Origin: G021776435 sp046756245
GTDB taxonomy: Bacteria; Pseudomonadota; Alphaproteobacteria; Caulobacterales; Parvularculaceae
DNA length: 64,000 nt
Assembly (NCBI GenBank): GCA_046756245.1
Contig: JBHHVZ010000001.1
Coordinates: 23,171 to 87,170 of the forward strand
Direction: 5' to 3'
The translations under genes and the position numbers were made by a program. The notes under the pieces are model-generated. The model searched no databases and was not told the origin of the DNA. It was given only the letters and a program-made list of their open reading frames with translations. How positions within the stretch are numbered: the first letter of the stretch is position 1; each line of letters opens with the position of its first letter. Positions 34,408 to 43,064 of this stretch are shown piece after piece.

Positions 34408-35427
34408 ATGGCTGTTCGCACTGTAGCGCCTGGCGCGCCCGCGGCAAAATACGTCGGAATTGGCCTTTGCGCCATTCTTCTTTCCGCCTGCGCGAGCACG
34501 CAGAGATCGGCGAACGCCGACGGCGACAAGAATTATCGCGATTCCATCGGCGCGTTCGCCAATCCTGCAAGCGAAGCCGGCCTCGACCCCATCGCCTCCG
34601 CCGCGTTCTGGGGCACGCGCTATGATCGCGAGCCGCAGGATGTCGACGTTGCTGTGAAGTTTTCAGCCGCGCTGCGCAAAATCGGCTCGAACGACGAAGC
34701 CATCAGCGTCATGACCAAGGCGTCGGCGGCCGCGCCGGACAGTCCGAACGTCAGCCTTGAATATGGGAAAGCCTTGATTGAAGACGGGCGCGCTTTTGAA
34801 GCGGTTCGTCACCTGGAGAAGGCAGTCGCGGCGAAGTCGGGCGACTGGCGCGCCATTTCCGCGTACGGCGTGGCGCTGGATCAGATCGGCGAACACAAAC
34901 TCGCACGCCAGGAATATGACCGGGCGCTGACGATCGCGCCCGGCGCTATCACAGTCCTGAACAACAAAGGGCTTTCCTACGCTCTTTCCGGCGATCTCGG
35001 TCTCGCGGCCCAAACGCTTCGCGCCGCCGCTTCGGGCCAAGGCAGCAATGCGCGCGTTCGGCAGAATTATGCGCTCGTTCTGGCGCTTAAAGGCGATCTC
35101 AAAGAGGCCGAACGTCTCGCGCGATCAGACCTCCCCCCGCAGGTCGCCGACAACAATATCGCCTATTTCCGGTCCCTGATGAATCAGCCCGCCTATTGGC
35201 AAGACCTCGCCGACGCCGGATTCAAATCCGATACGCCTGCTTTCGAGTCTTCGCCGTCGGCGCCGGCTCCGTCCATAAAACCCGATGCGCCCGAACAGAA
35301 ACTTCTGGAAGAACCGAAACCTGAAAAAGAAGAAAGCGACGGCGCGCCGATCGCCCTGACGAGCCCCGCGCCTGTGGTTCCGGCCTCGCTTCCGGATATC
35401 GAGTCCGAGGAAGACGACTCTCAATAA
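34408..35427 (+). CDS. TPR lipoprotein, TadD-like
   Basis: 339 residues. A lipobox LLSAC places the lipid on Cys32. Residues 60-240 hold about four tetratricopeptide repeats (e.g. NVSLEYGKALIEDGRAFEAVRHLEKA and the block after it), and the last 80 residues are a proline/glutamate-rich tail. The order and the repeats resemble TadD of Flp pilus systems, but no tad/cpa genes are near, so it may serve another envelope task. TGAGGATC precedes the ATG; a terminator follows. Confidence 0.85.
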   Translation: MAVRTVAPGAPAAKYVGIGLCAILLSACASTQRSANADGDKNYRDSIGAFANPASEAGLDPIASAAFWGTRYDREPQDVDVAVKFSAALRKIGSNDEAISVMTKASAAAPDSPNVSLEYGKALIEDGRAFEAVRHLEKAVAAKSGDWRAISAYGVALDQIGEHKLARQEYDRALTIAPGAITVLNNKGLSYALSGDLGLAAQTLRAAASGQGSNARVRQNYALVLALKGDLKEAERLARSDLPPQVADNNIAYFRSLMNQPAYWQDLADAGFKSDTPAFESSPSAPAPSIKPDAPEQKLLEEPKPEKEESDGAPIALTSPAPVVPASLPDIESEEDDSQ

Positions 35428-35454
35428 ACGCTTGCATACACGCCCTCGCTTAAA

Positions 35455-35484
35455 AACGGCCGCCCACGAGGCGGCTGTTTTTTT
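35455..35484 (+). terminator. Intrinsic terminator after the TPR lipoprotein
   Basis: Ten-pair stem (35455-35464 with 35470-35479, one G-T pair) followed by seven T. Ends the TPR lipoprotein transcript before the Nramp gene. Confidence 0.88.
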
Positions 35485-35533
35485 GCGTCCGTCCGCCTCG
35501 ACCCCGCCCGGCGGTATGCGGTAAGCCCGGTTC

Positions 35534-36751
35534 ATGTTGAAGCGCTTCAAAGCAATCGGCCCCGGCGCGCTTGTCGCTGCGGCTTTTATCGGTCCCGGTA
35601 CGGTGACGACGGCGTCGGCGGCGGGGGCGGCGTTCGGCTATTCGCTTGCGTGGGCTCTCGTGTTCGCAGCCGTGGCGGCGATTATCCTGCAGGAAATGGC
35701 CATGCGGCTCGGCCTTATCGCCAGGCTTGGACTCGGCGAAGCCGTGTTGAACGCGTTCGGCGGGCAGCCGGTCCTGCGTTTGACGCTGATCGGACTGATC
35801 ATCGGCGCGCTGTTTATCGGCAACGCCGCCTATGAGGGAGGCAATGTCGCTGGCGCCGCCCTTGGGTTAAGCGCCGCGCTTCCAAATGCAGGTTCGCATG
35901 GCGCAATGGCGGGTGCGGTGACAGTCCTCGCCGGCGGGCTTCTATTTTTCGGCGGCTATCGCGCGATCGAGCGTTTCCTGATCGGCGCCGTTTTCGTGAT
36001 GAGTCTCGCCTTCGCTGCAAGCCTGATCATTGTCGGGCCGGATCTCGGCGCACTGGCGAAGGGCGCATTCGTCCCGCACATTCCGGATGGCGGGCTCCCC
36101 ATCGTCATCGGACTGATCGGCACGACGATTGTTCCCTACAACCTGTTCTTACATGCGGCGGCCGCACGCAGGCGCTGGGAAGATGCGAGCGATCTTGGCG
36201 ATGCGCGGTTCGACGCCGCATTTTCAATCGGGCTCGGCGGATTGGTTTCGATCCTGATTTTGTCGACAGCGGCTGCGAGCTTGTTCGCCGCAGGCCTCAA
36301 AATCGAAACCGGCGCCGACATGGCCCGTCAGCTCGAACCAGCCTTTGGATCGACGGCGCGCTGGATGCTCGCCGCCGGAATGTTTGCAGCCGGATTGAGT
36401 TCGGCGATTACGGCGCCGCTTGCGACCGGGTTCGCCGCGGCCGAATTATTCGGGTTCGACAGCGACCCCAAAGCATTTCCATTCCGCGTAGTCGCAGGCG
36501 CCGTCCTTGTTGTCGGCGCGGTCCTGGCGATTTCCGGCATAAAGCCGATTGAAGTTATTCTCTTTGCGCAGATCGCCAACGGTCTGCTTCTTCCGATCAT
36601 CGCCGTTTTCCTTCTCTACGCCGCGAACCGGCGCGCGCTTCTGGGGGCGAGAGCCAATGGCATGCCGGCGAATCTCGCCGGCGGAGCGGTTGTTTTGATC
36701 ACCGCCGGGCTTGGCGTTAGAGCTATCCTGCGCGTGCTCGGGATCGGCTAA
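35534..36751 (+). CDS. Nramp-like transporter with atypical metal-site residues
   Basis: 405 residues, about eleven helices, LeuT-like Nramp fold: FIGPGTVTTASAAGAAFGY, then EMAMRLGL and YEGGNVAGAALGL. In canonical Nramp the metal is held by Asp and Asn of the helix 1 DPGN motif and by Met (and a nearby His) of helix 6. Here the helix 1 motif reads GPGT (20-23) and the helix 6 motif reads VPYN (200-203) in place of MPHN. So the classical divalent-metal ligands are missing, although the fold is intact. It may move a different cation or have another role. 36 bases separate it from the 5-oxoprolinase gene. Confidence 0.88.
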   Translation: MLKRFKAIGPGALVAAAFIGPGTVTTASAAGAAFGYSLAWALVFAAVAAIILQEMAMRLGLIARLGLGEAVLNAFGGQPVLRLTLIGLIIGALFIGNAAYEGGNVAGAALGLSAALPNAGSHGAMAGAVTVLAGGLLFFGGYRAIERFLIGAVFVMSLAFAASLIIVGPDLGALAKGAFVPHIPDGGLPIVIGLIGTTIVPYNLFLHAAAARRRWEDASDLGDARFDAAFSIGLGGLVSILILSTAAASLFAAGLKIETGADMARQLEPAFGSTARWMLAAGMFAAGLSSAITAPLATGFAAAELFGFDSDPKAFPFRVVAGAVLVVGAVLAISGIKPIEVILFAQIANGLLLPIIAVFLLYAANRRALLGARANGMPANLAGGAVVLITAGLGVRAILRVLGIG

Positions 36752-36787
36752 GAACGACTCCGCAGCGAAGTCGAAAGGAAGGGGTTC

Positions 36788-39700
36788 ATGGCGGCGGGCT
36801 GGCAATTTTGGATCGACCGGGGCGGAACGTTCACCGACATCGTCGCCAGAACGCCCGACGGCGCATACAAAACAGTCAAGCTGCTTTCCGAAAATCCCGA
36901 ACGCTACGCCGACGCCGCAGTGGCCGGCGTGCGTGCGGCGCTCGACCTTGCCGCGAACGCGCCGTTGCCCGCCCGTCTGATCGATCAAATCAAGATGGGC
37001 ACGACCGTCGCCACAAACGCGCTGCTTGAAAGCAAGGGCGCGCGAACGCTTCTCGTCGTCAACCGAGGTTTCGCCGATTTACTCGCAATCGGCCATCAGG
37101 CCAGGCCGCGCCTTTTCGATCTCGCGATCAGGAAAGTCGCGCCGATCTACGATGCGGTCGAGGAAATTGACGCGCGGATCGATGCGTCGGGTTGCTGCCT
37201 GAAGCCTTTGGATGAACAAGCCGCCGACGCAATTTTCCGCCGGGCTCGCGGCGACGGTTTCGAGGCTTGCGCGATCGCGTTGATCCACGCCTGGAAATTC
37301 CCCGAAATGGAATTACGGCTGGCCGATATAGCGCGCAAGGCCGGGTTTGAAGCGATCTCTGCAAGCCATCAAACAAGTCCGCTTGTCGGCCTTGTCGCGC
37401 GGGCAAGCACGACGGCGGTCGACGCTTACGTCTCGCCTGTTCTGACGCAATACGTCTCACAAGTCGACGCAGCGACGAGAAAAACAAAGCTCTATTTCAT
37501 GCAGTCCAATGGCGGGCTCGCCAATGCAGCGCAGTTTCAGGGAAGGGATGCGATCCTCTCCGGCCCTGCAGGCGGCGTCGTCGGCGCCGCACGGGCCGCC
37601 CAAGCTGCAGGGGTTGACCGAATCGTCAGTTTCGATATGGGCGGCACGTCGACGGATGTTTCACTTTACGCTGACGGATTTGAGCGGACTCTCGAAACGG
37701 AAATCGCCGGCCTGCAGCTCAAAACGCCGATGATGGCCATCAATACCGTGGCGGCCGGCGGTGGTTCGATTCTTCATTTCGACGGCGCGCGTTTTCGGGT
37801 CGGCCCGGACAGCGCCGGCGCCGACCCGGGGCCCGCCTCATACCGACGGGGCGGGCCGCTCACCGTTACCGATGCGAACGTGCTTGTCGGAAAGATCCAG
37901 CCGCATCATTTTCCAAGAATCTTTGGACCTCAAGGCGACCAACCCATCGATTGTGAAACGGTCGCCCGCCGTTTTGAGGCCCTGGCGGATGAGACTGCGA
38001 TTGCAACCGGCGCGCGCAAGGATCCGCGCGACATCGCCGAAGACTTTCTGCGCATTGCGGTTTCGAACATGGCGCAGGCCGTCAAGAAAATTTCGCTCGA
38101 AAAGGGCCACGATATTGCTGACTTCGCGCTGCAAAGTTTCGGCGGCGCCGGCGGCCAACACGCCTGCCTTGTCGCCGAGGAACTCGGCCTCAGCACCGTT
38201 CTTATTCATCCATTGGCCGGCGTTCTTTCCGCCTACGGCATCGGACTCGCCGATCAGTCCGCGCTTCGCCAGCAGGCGATCGAGCGACGCCTTGATACGG
38301 ATACGGTCGAGGCGGCGGACCGAATTCTTCAAGCCCTTTCGGACGAGGCGAACGCGGAACTGTTAATAAGCGCGAATACAGAAGGCGCCGACCTCAAGCG
38401 AGTCATGAAAGCCGATCTGCGCTTTGAGGGTGCGGATACGGCGCTCGGCGTCGTCTTCGGCTCAGCCGAAAAAATGCGCGCGCGCTTCAATGAGGTCCAC
38501 CGCCGCCGTTTCGGTTTTACGACTCCCGAACGCGGAATTATTTTGGAAAGCGTAACGGCTGAAGTCATCCTCGCCGGCGCGCCGGCGCGCCTGCCGCCCG
38601 CGCCAGAAAGAACCGGAAAACCCCTGGAGTCCGCCGAACGGATCGAAATGTGGAGCGGCGGACGCCTTCACCATGCTCCCGTCTATGAGCGCGCATCGCT
38701 TTGCGCCGACGATTTCATTCCGGGTCCCGCTCTTATTTATGAAGAGATTGCGACAACGGTCGTCGAACCGGGTTGGACGGCGCGGGTCGGCGCGAGCGGC
38801 GATCTTATATTGCGCCGCGATCAGTCGCGAGAACGCCGTGCACTGACGCATGCGGGCTCCCCCGATCCGATGCTGCTCGAACTTTTCAACAATATGTTCA
38901 TGGCGGCTGCAGAACGCATGGGAGTCGTGCTGCGCAACACCGCAACGAGCGTCAATATAAAGGAGCGGCTTGATTTTTCTTGCGCGCTTTTCAACGCCAA
39001 AGGCGGTCTTATCGCCAATGCGCCGCATGTGCCGGTTCACCTCGCCGCTATGGGCGCAAGCGTGCGCACAGTGCTGGCGAGCCGCAAGACTTCGCTGAAA
39101 CCCGGCGACATGATCGTATTGAACGATCCGTTTAACGGCGGCACGCATTTGCCGGACGTAACTGTGATCGCGCCCGTGTTCGACGAAAACGGCGAAACGC
39201 TGCGATTTTTCGTCGGCAATCGCGGCCATCATGCCGATATTGGCGGGCTTGCGCCCGGCTCGTCGCCGCCAGACTCGACAAAACTCGAAGAAGAAGGCGT
39301 TGTTATCGACGATTTTCTCATTCGCGACGGCGGGAACTTTCGCGAAGCAGCGTTTCGGCGGCTTCTGACTGACGCGCCGCATCCGGCCCGCAATCCCGAC
39401 GTCAACGTTTCGGACGTCAAGGCGCAGATCGCCGCCAATGAAGCAGGAATCCGCGAGACGCAAGCGCTCGTCGCCCGCTATGGGTGGTCGGGCGTCGAAG
39501 CCTATATGCGCCATGTGATGCGGAACGCCGAGGAAAGCGTACGTCGCGTTATCGACCGGCTCCATGACGGACGCTTCGACTATGAAATGGATGACGGCGC
39601 GCGGCTTGCGGTCTCGATCCGGGTCGACCATCAACGGCGCGAAGCAACGATCGACTTTACCGGTACGAGCGCGCAACACGCGGGCAACTTCAATGCGCCG

Positions 39701-40402
39701 CCGGCGGTGACCCGCGCGGCGGTTCTTTATGTATTTCGATGTCTCGTCAACGACGACATTCCCTTGAATGACGGCTGCATGAAGCCGCTGAAAATTATCA
39801 CGCCGAAGGGAAGCTTCCTTTCGCCCGAACCGGGGGCTGCTGTGGTCGCCGGCAACACGGAAGTCAGTCAGGCGATTTGCAACGCGCTTTTCGGAGCGCT
39901 CGGCGCTTGCGCGGCCGCGCAGGGAACGATGAACAACCTCCTGATCGGCAACGATTGTTTTCAGTATTACGAGACCATTTGCGGCGGGGCCGGCGCCGGA
40001 CCGGATTTTGACGGCGCAACGTCTGTTCATACGCACATGACCAATACGCGCATCACCGATCCGGAGGTGCTCGAGCTTCGGTTTCCGCTGCGGGTTGACG
40101 CTTTCGCCATCCGGCGCGGTTCGGGCGGCGCAGGCCGCCATTCCGGCGGCGACGGCGCGGTGCGAGCCTTGTGCGCGCTCGAACGGGCGACGGTCTGTTT
40201 TGTCTCCTCGCGCCGAACGGTTGCGCCTTTCGGATTGCAGGGCGGAAAAAACGGTGCCGCCGGTCGGCAGTGGATCGAAAGGGCGCATGGCGGGCGCGAG
40301 GATCTAAAGGGCGCGGCGCAAGCTGAACTCAACGCCGGCGACGCCATTGTCATCGAAACGCCGGGCGGCGGCGGCTACGGCCGGCCGAGCTGCCGCGACT
40401 GA
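36788..40402 (+). CDS. 5-oxoprolinase (hydantoinase A/B fusion)
   Basis: ATP-dependent hydrolysis of 5-oxoproline to glutamate, or a related hydantoinase or acetone carboxylase-like reaction. 1204 residues fuse a HyuA-like half (1-690: WIDRGGTFTDIVAR at the N-terminus, GTTVATNALLE, FDMGGTSTDVS near 282) with a HyuB-like half (about 695-1200: LRNTATSVNIKERLDFSCALF, HVPVHLAAMG, GNRGHHADIGG, ending in ETPGGGGYG). This single-chain form is that of 5-oxoprolinase proper. GAAAGGAAGGGG precedes the ATG. Very few other substrates can be ruled out from sequence alone. Confidence 0.93.
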   Translation: MAAGWQFWIDRGGTFTDIVARTPDGAYKTVKLLSENPERYADAAVAGVRAALDLAANAPLPARLIDQIKMGTTVATNALLESKGARTLLVVNRGFADLLAIGHQARPRLFDLAIRKVAPIYDAVEEIDARIDASGCCLKPLDEQAADAIFRRARGDGFEACAIALIHAWKFPEMELRLADIARKAGFEAISASHQTSPLVGLVARASTTAVDAYVSPVLTQYVSQVDAATRKTKLYFMQSNGGLANAAQFQGRDAILSGPAGGVVGAARAAQAAGVDRIVSFDMGGTSTDVSLYADGFERTLETEIAGLQLKTPMMAINTVAAGGGSILHFDGARFRVGPDSAGADPGPASYRRGGPLTVTDANVLVGKIQPHHFPRIFGPQGDQPIDCETVARRFEALADETAIATGARKDPRDIAEDFLRIAVSNMAQAVKKISLEKGHDIADFALQSFGGAGGQHACLVAEELGLSTVLIHPLAGVLSAYGIGLADQSALRQQAIERRLDTDTVEAADRILQALSDEANAELLISANTEGADLKRVMKADLRFEGADTALGVVFGSAEKMRARFNEVHRRRFGFTTPERGIILESVTAEVILAGAPARLPPAPERTGKPLESAERIEMWSGGRLHHAPVYERASLCADDFIPGPALIYEEIATTVVEPGWTARVGASGDLILRRDQSRERRALTHAGSPDPMLLELFNNMFMAAAERMGVVLRNTATSVNIKERLDFSCALFNAKGGLIANAPHVPVHLAAMGASVRTVLASRKTSLKPGDMIVLNDPFNGGTHLPDVTVIAPVFDENGETLRFFVGNRGHHADIGGLAPGSSPPDSTKLEEEGVVIDDFLIRDGGNFREAAFRRLLTDAPHPARNPDVNVSDVKAQIAANEAGIRETQALVARYGWSGVEAYMRHVMRNAEESVRRVIDRLHDGRFDYEMDDGARLAVSIRVDHQRREATIDFTGTSAQHAGNFNAPPAVTRAAVLYVFRCLVNDDIPLNDGCMKPLKIITPKGSFLSPEPGAAVVAGNTEVSQAICNALFGALGACAAAQGTMNNLLIGNDCFQYYETICGGAGAGPDFDGATSVHTHMTNTRITDPEVLELRFPLRVDAFAIRRGSGGAGRHSGGDGAVRALCALERATVCFVSSRRTVAPFGLQGGKNGAAGRQWIERAHGGREDLKGAAQAELNAGDAIVIETPGGGGYGRPSCRD

Positions 40403-40484
40403 TGGACTCCTGCACTTGACCGGCTTCGGTTGCGCGCCGGTTCTGATAGGATCGCGAAAACTGCTCACCGACGGAGCCCCGTTC

Positions 40485-41333
40485 ATGACCTTTTCCACGC
40501 TCCTGTATGAAACCGCCGACCGCGTCGCGATCATCACGCTGAACCGGCCCGAACGGCTCAACGCCATAAACGCCGCCATGCCCGGTGAGATCAGACGCGC
40601 GGTTGAAGCCGCCGAGGCTGACAACGACATTCACGTCATCGTCCTGAAAGGCGCCGGCAAGGGGTTTTGCGGTGGCTACGACCTCGTCGAATTCGCGAAA
40701 GGCGGGGGAGAAGCGTCGGGCGCCCAGTCGATGCCGTGGGACCCGACTGTCGACTACGCCCTGATGAGCCGATGGACGGACGACTTCATGGCGCTTTGGC
40801 GAGCGCGCAAGCCGGCGATCTGCCAGATCCATGGAGCTGCGGCGGCAGGCGGCAGCGACATAGCGTTGTGTTGCGATCTCATCGTCATGGCGGAAGACGC
40901 GCGTATCGGTTATCCGCCGGCGCGTGTCTGGGGCGTGCCGACGACGATGATGTGGGTCTATCGTCTGGGACTTGAGAAAGCCAAACGCATGTTGTTCACA
41001 GGCGATCTCATCTCTGGCCGGGAAGCCGCCGAGACGGGCCTCGTCCTGAAAGCCGTTCCCGCCGACCGCCTCGACGCGGAAGTCGCCGCGCTTTGCGACC
41101 GCATCAAGGGCCTGCCGCGCAATCAACTGATGATGTGCAAGATGGCGGTGAACCAGGCTTATGAGAATATGGGCCTCAGATCGACCCAGATGCTGGCGAC
41201 GCTGTTTGACGGGATCGCCCGTCATTCGCCTGAAGGCGTCTGGTTTCGCGAGCGCGCGCAGGAGGTTGGTTTCAAGCAGGCCGTCAAGGAGCGCGACTCC
41301 GGCGCGCCGATTGCGCCGGACGTCAGTCGCTGA
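40485..41333 (+). CDS. Crotonase family enoyl-CoA hydratase/isomerase
   Basis: 282 residues from 40485, where the frame begins with MTFSTLLYETADRVAIITLNRPERLNAI; the open frame upstream overlaps the end of the oxoprolinase gene. Seen: oxyanion-hole motifs GAGKGFCGGYDL (near 60-70) and IHGAAAAGGSDIALCCDL (near 123-140), and the C-terminal helices. The exact reaction is not set: enoyl-CoA hydratase, but carnitinyl- or related acyl-CoA crotonases look alike. It follows the oxoprolinase by 82 bases and likely shares its transcript. Confidence 0.92.
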   Translation: MTFSTLLYETADRVAIITLNRPERLNAINAAMPGEIRRAVEAAEADNDIHVIVLKGAGKGFCGGYDLVEFAKGGGEASGAQSMPWDPTVDYALMSRWTDDFMALWRARKPAICQIHGAAAAGGSDIALCCDLIVMAEDARIGYPPARVWGVPTTMMWVYRLGLEKAKRMLFTGDLISGREAAETGLVLKAVPADRLDAEVAALCDRIKGLPRNQLMMCKMAVNQAYENMGLRSTQMLATLFDGIARHSPEGVWFRERAQEVGFKQAVKERDSGAPIAPDVSR

Positions 41334-41352
41334 GATCAATCGCTGAGAATTG

Positions 41353-42864
41353 TCATCTCTGCGCGCGGATAAGCTCGTCCATGCGCGCAATCCGCATCCT
41401 GATTAGGACGGCGATCATCGCAATCAGGATGAACAGGCCCGGCAGTCCGCCGAGATTCGACAGCATGCGCACGCCGTCGATACCCGATGTCGACGTCATC
41501 ACCCACGCCACGGCGCCGACAAGGAGGCCCCAGAATATCTTCACGCGCAGCGCCGCCGGTTTCTTATGATGTTCGGGCGCGTCATCTTTCAGGCACACAT
41601 TGGCGATCGAGTGAGTGTTTGAATCCATCGCCGTTACGAATGAAATGAATGTAAGCCCCACAAACGCAATGACGACAACGCCCGCCAGCGGCAGCGCATC
41701 AAAAAGCGCGTAAACGACGGCTTCAGGTCCTTTCTCTGCAAGAGCCGTCGACAACGCTCCGCCGTTCGCATCGTCGATGCTGATGGCCGCGCCGCCGAAA
41801 ATCGTCATCCAAATCATGCTGAACACGGCTGGGCCGGCGAGATTGAAGATGAGAAACTCGCGCACCGTATAGCCGACTGAAATCCGCCCGAGAAAGAGCG
41901 CTGTAATCGGCGCCCAGGCGAGCCATTGCGCGAAATTGAACACTGTCCAGTCGCGCGTCCATTCATTACCGGCGCGCTCGCCCAAACTCAGACTGCGCGG
42001 AATGAATTCACGCATATAGGAGAGGAAACTTTCGCTTCCCAGCGACAGGATTGACAGCGTCGGTCCCGTCAAAAGAACGAAAATGCTCAGCAGGAAAAAG
42101 AATTTCGTATTAATGTCCGACAGAAAGCGAATGCCGCGCTGTAATCCGCTTACGGACGACACGACATAAGCCGTAACGATCGACCCGGTAACGCTAAAGC
42201 GCAGGAGTGGACTGTCATCAAGCCCGGCGATGACGTCGAGGCCGCCGGCGAGAGTCATAACGCCTGCGCCAAGGGCCGCCGCAACGCCCGCCACAAGCGC
42301 AAACAGCGCGATCGCATCAAAAACCTCGCCATTACGCCCGCCCGCGTGACGGCCGAACAGCACTGACAACGGTCCGCTCAGGGAATAGGGGTAACCCAGA
42401 TTGTAGTAGGCGAGCGCGAAGGCGAGCGCGGGCGCGGCGTAAATCGCATACGGCGTGATTGACCAATGCATGAACATTGACGCCAGGGCGAAACGCGACG
42501 CTTCCGGCGAATGCGCGTCAGCATGCGCGAACTCGGGCGGATAATTGACATGAAACATCGGTTCCGCCGCGCCCCAGAACAGGATGCCGATCGCAATTGT
42601 GGTGCATAGCGTGATCGCAAACCAGTTCCAGCGGCTTAGAATGGGTTTGGCGTCCGGACCGCCGATGCGCACCCGCCCCAGCGGCGAGACAAACACCCAG
42701 GCGAGCAAAATAACGGCGGCGAAACTCGCCAGACTGAACAGCCAGTCAAAATGCGAAAGAATCCATTGATTGGCGGTGGTTACGGTGGCGAGAAAGCCGG
42801 AAAAATCGTAAAGGCTCGCCGTCAGCGCCATCACAAGGATTGTCGCCGGCGGCCAGAACACCAC
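41353..42864 (-). CDS. BCCT family betaine/carnitine/choline transporter
   Basis: Secondary transporter for quaternary ammonium compounds, taking up osmoprotectants or nutrients such as betaine. 503 residues from the GTG at 42864, about twelve helices. Family motifs: GILFWGAAEPMFHV, the FMHWSITPYAIYA helix, the WAPITALFLGRISVGYTVREF signature and the DSNTHSIANV segment. The frame is open further upstream, where RPVVFWPP continues a conserved start; AAGGAG lies 7 bases before an in-frame ATT at 42897, so the true start may be there. No ABC or Rho-type regulator is attached. Confidence 0.92.
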   Translation of the reverse strand: MVFWPPATILVMALTASLYDFSGFLATVTTANQWILSHFDWLFSLASFAAVILLAWVFVSPLGRVRIGGPDAKPILSRWNWFAITLCTTIAIGILFWGAAEPMFHVNYPPEFAHADAHSPEASRFALASMFMHWSITPYAIYAAPALAFALAYYNLGYPYSLSGPLSVLFGRHAGGRNGEVFDAIALFALVAGVAAALGAGVMTLAGGLDVIAGLDDSPLLRFSVTGSIVTAYVVSSVSGLQRGIRFLSDINTKFFFLLSIFVLLTGPTLSILSLGSESFLSYMREFIPRSLSLGERAGNEWTRDWTVFNFAQWLAWAPITALFLGRISVGYTVREFLIFNLAGPAVFSMIWMTIFGGAAISIDDANGGALSTALAEKGPEAVVYALFDALPLAGVVVIAFVGLTFISFVTAMDSNTHSIANVCLKDDAPEHHKKPAALRVKIFWGLLVGAVAWVMTSTSGIDGVRMLSNLGGLPGLFILIAMIAVLIRMRIARMDELIRAQR

Positions 42865-43064
42865 AGGTCGGGTCCATTTGACGGCGCGATGCGGAATTGC
42901 GGAACTCCTTCGCTGTTCGGACGCGCATAATGGCGGCGCCGGCGTCTAAATTAACATGGAGGGTGCGAGAACCAAGAATCGGCGCTGTTTGCTCCGTCGG
43001 GCCTTGCCTGCCCGCCCCGCTTACGGTCTAAACCCGGACATGCCGATTGGGCGAGCAATAACGA

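Noticed and set aside
38462..40288. 608-codon open frame antisense to the 5-oxoprolinase gene
   Set aside because: Shadow frame caused by high GC; the sense protein has clear conserved motifs throughout.
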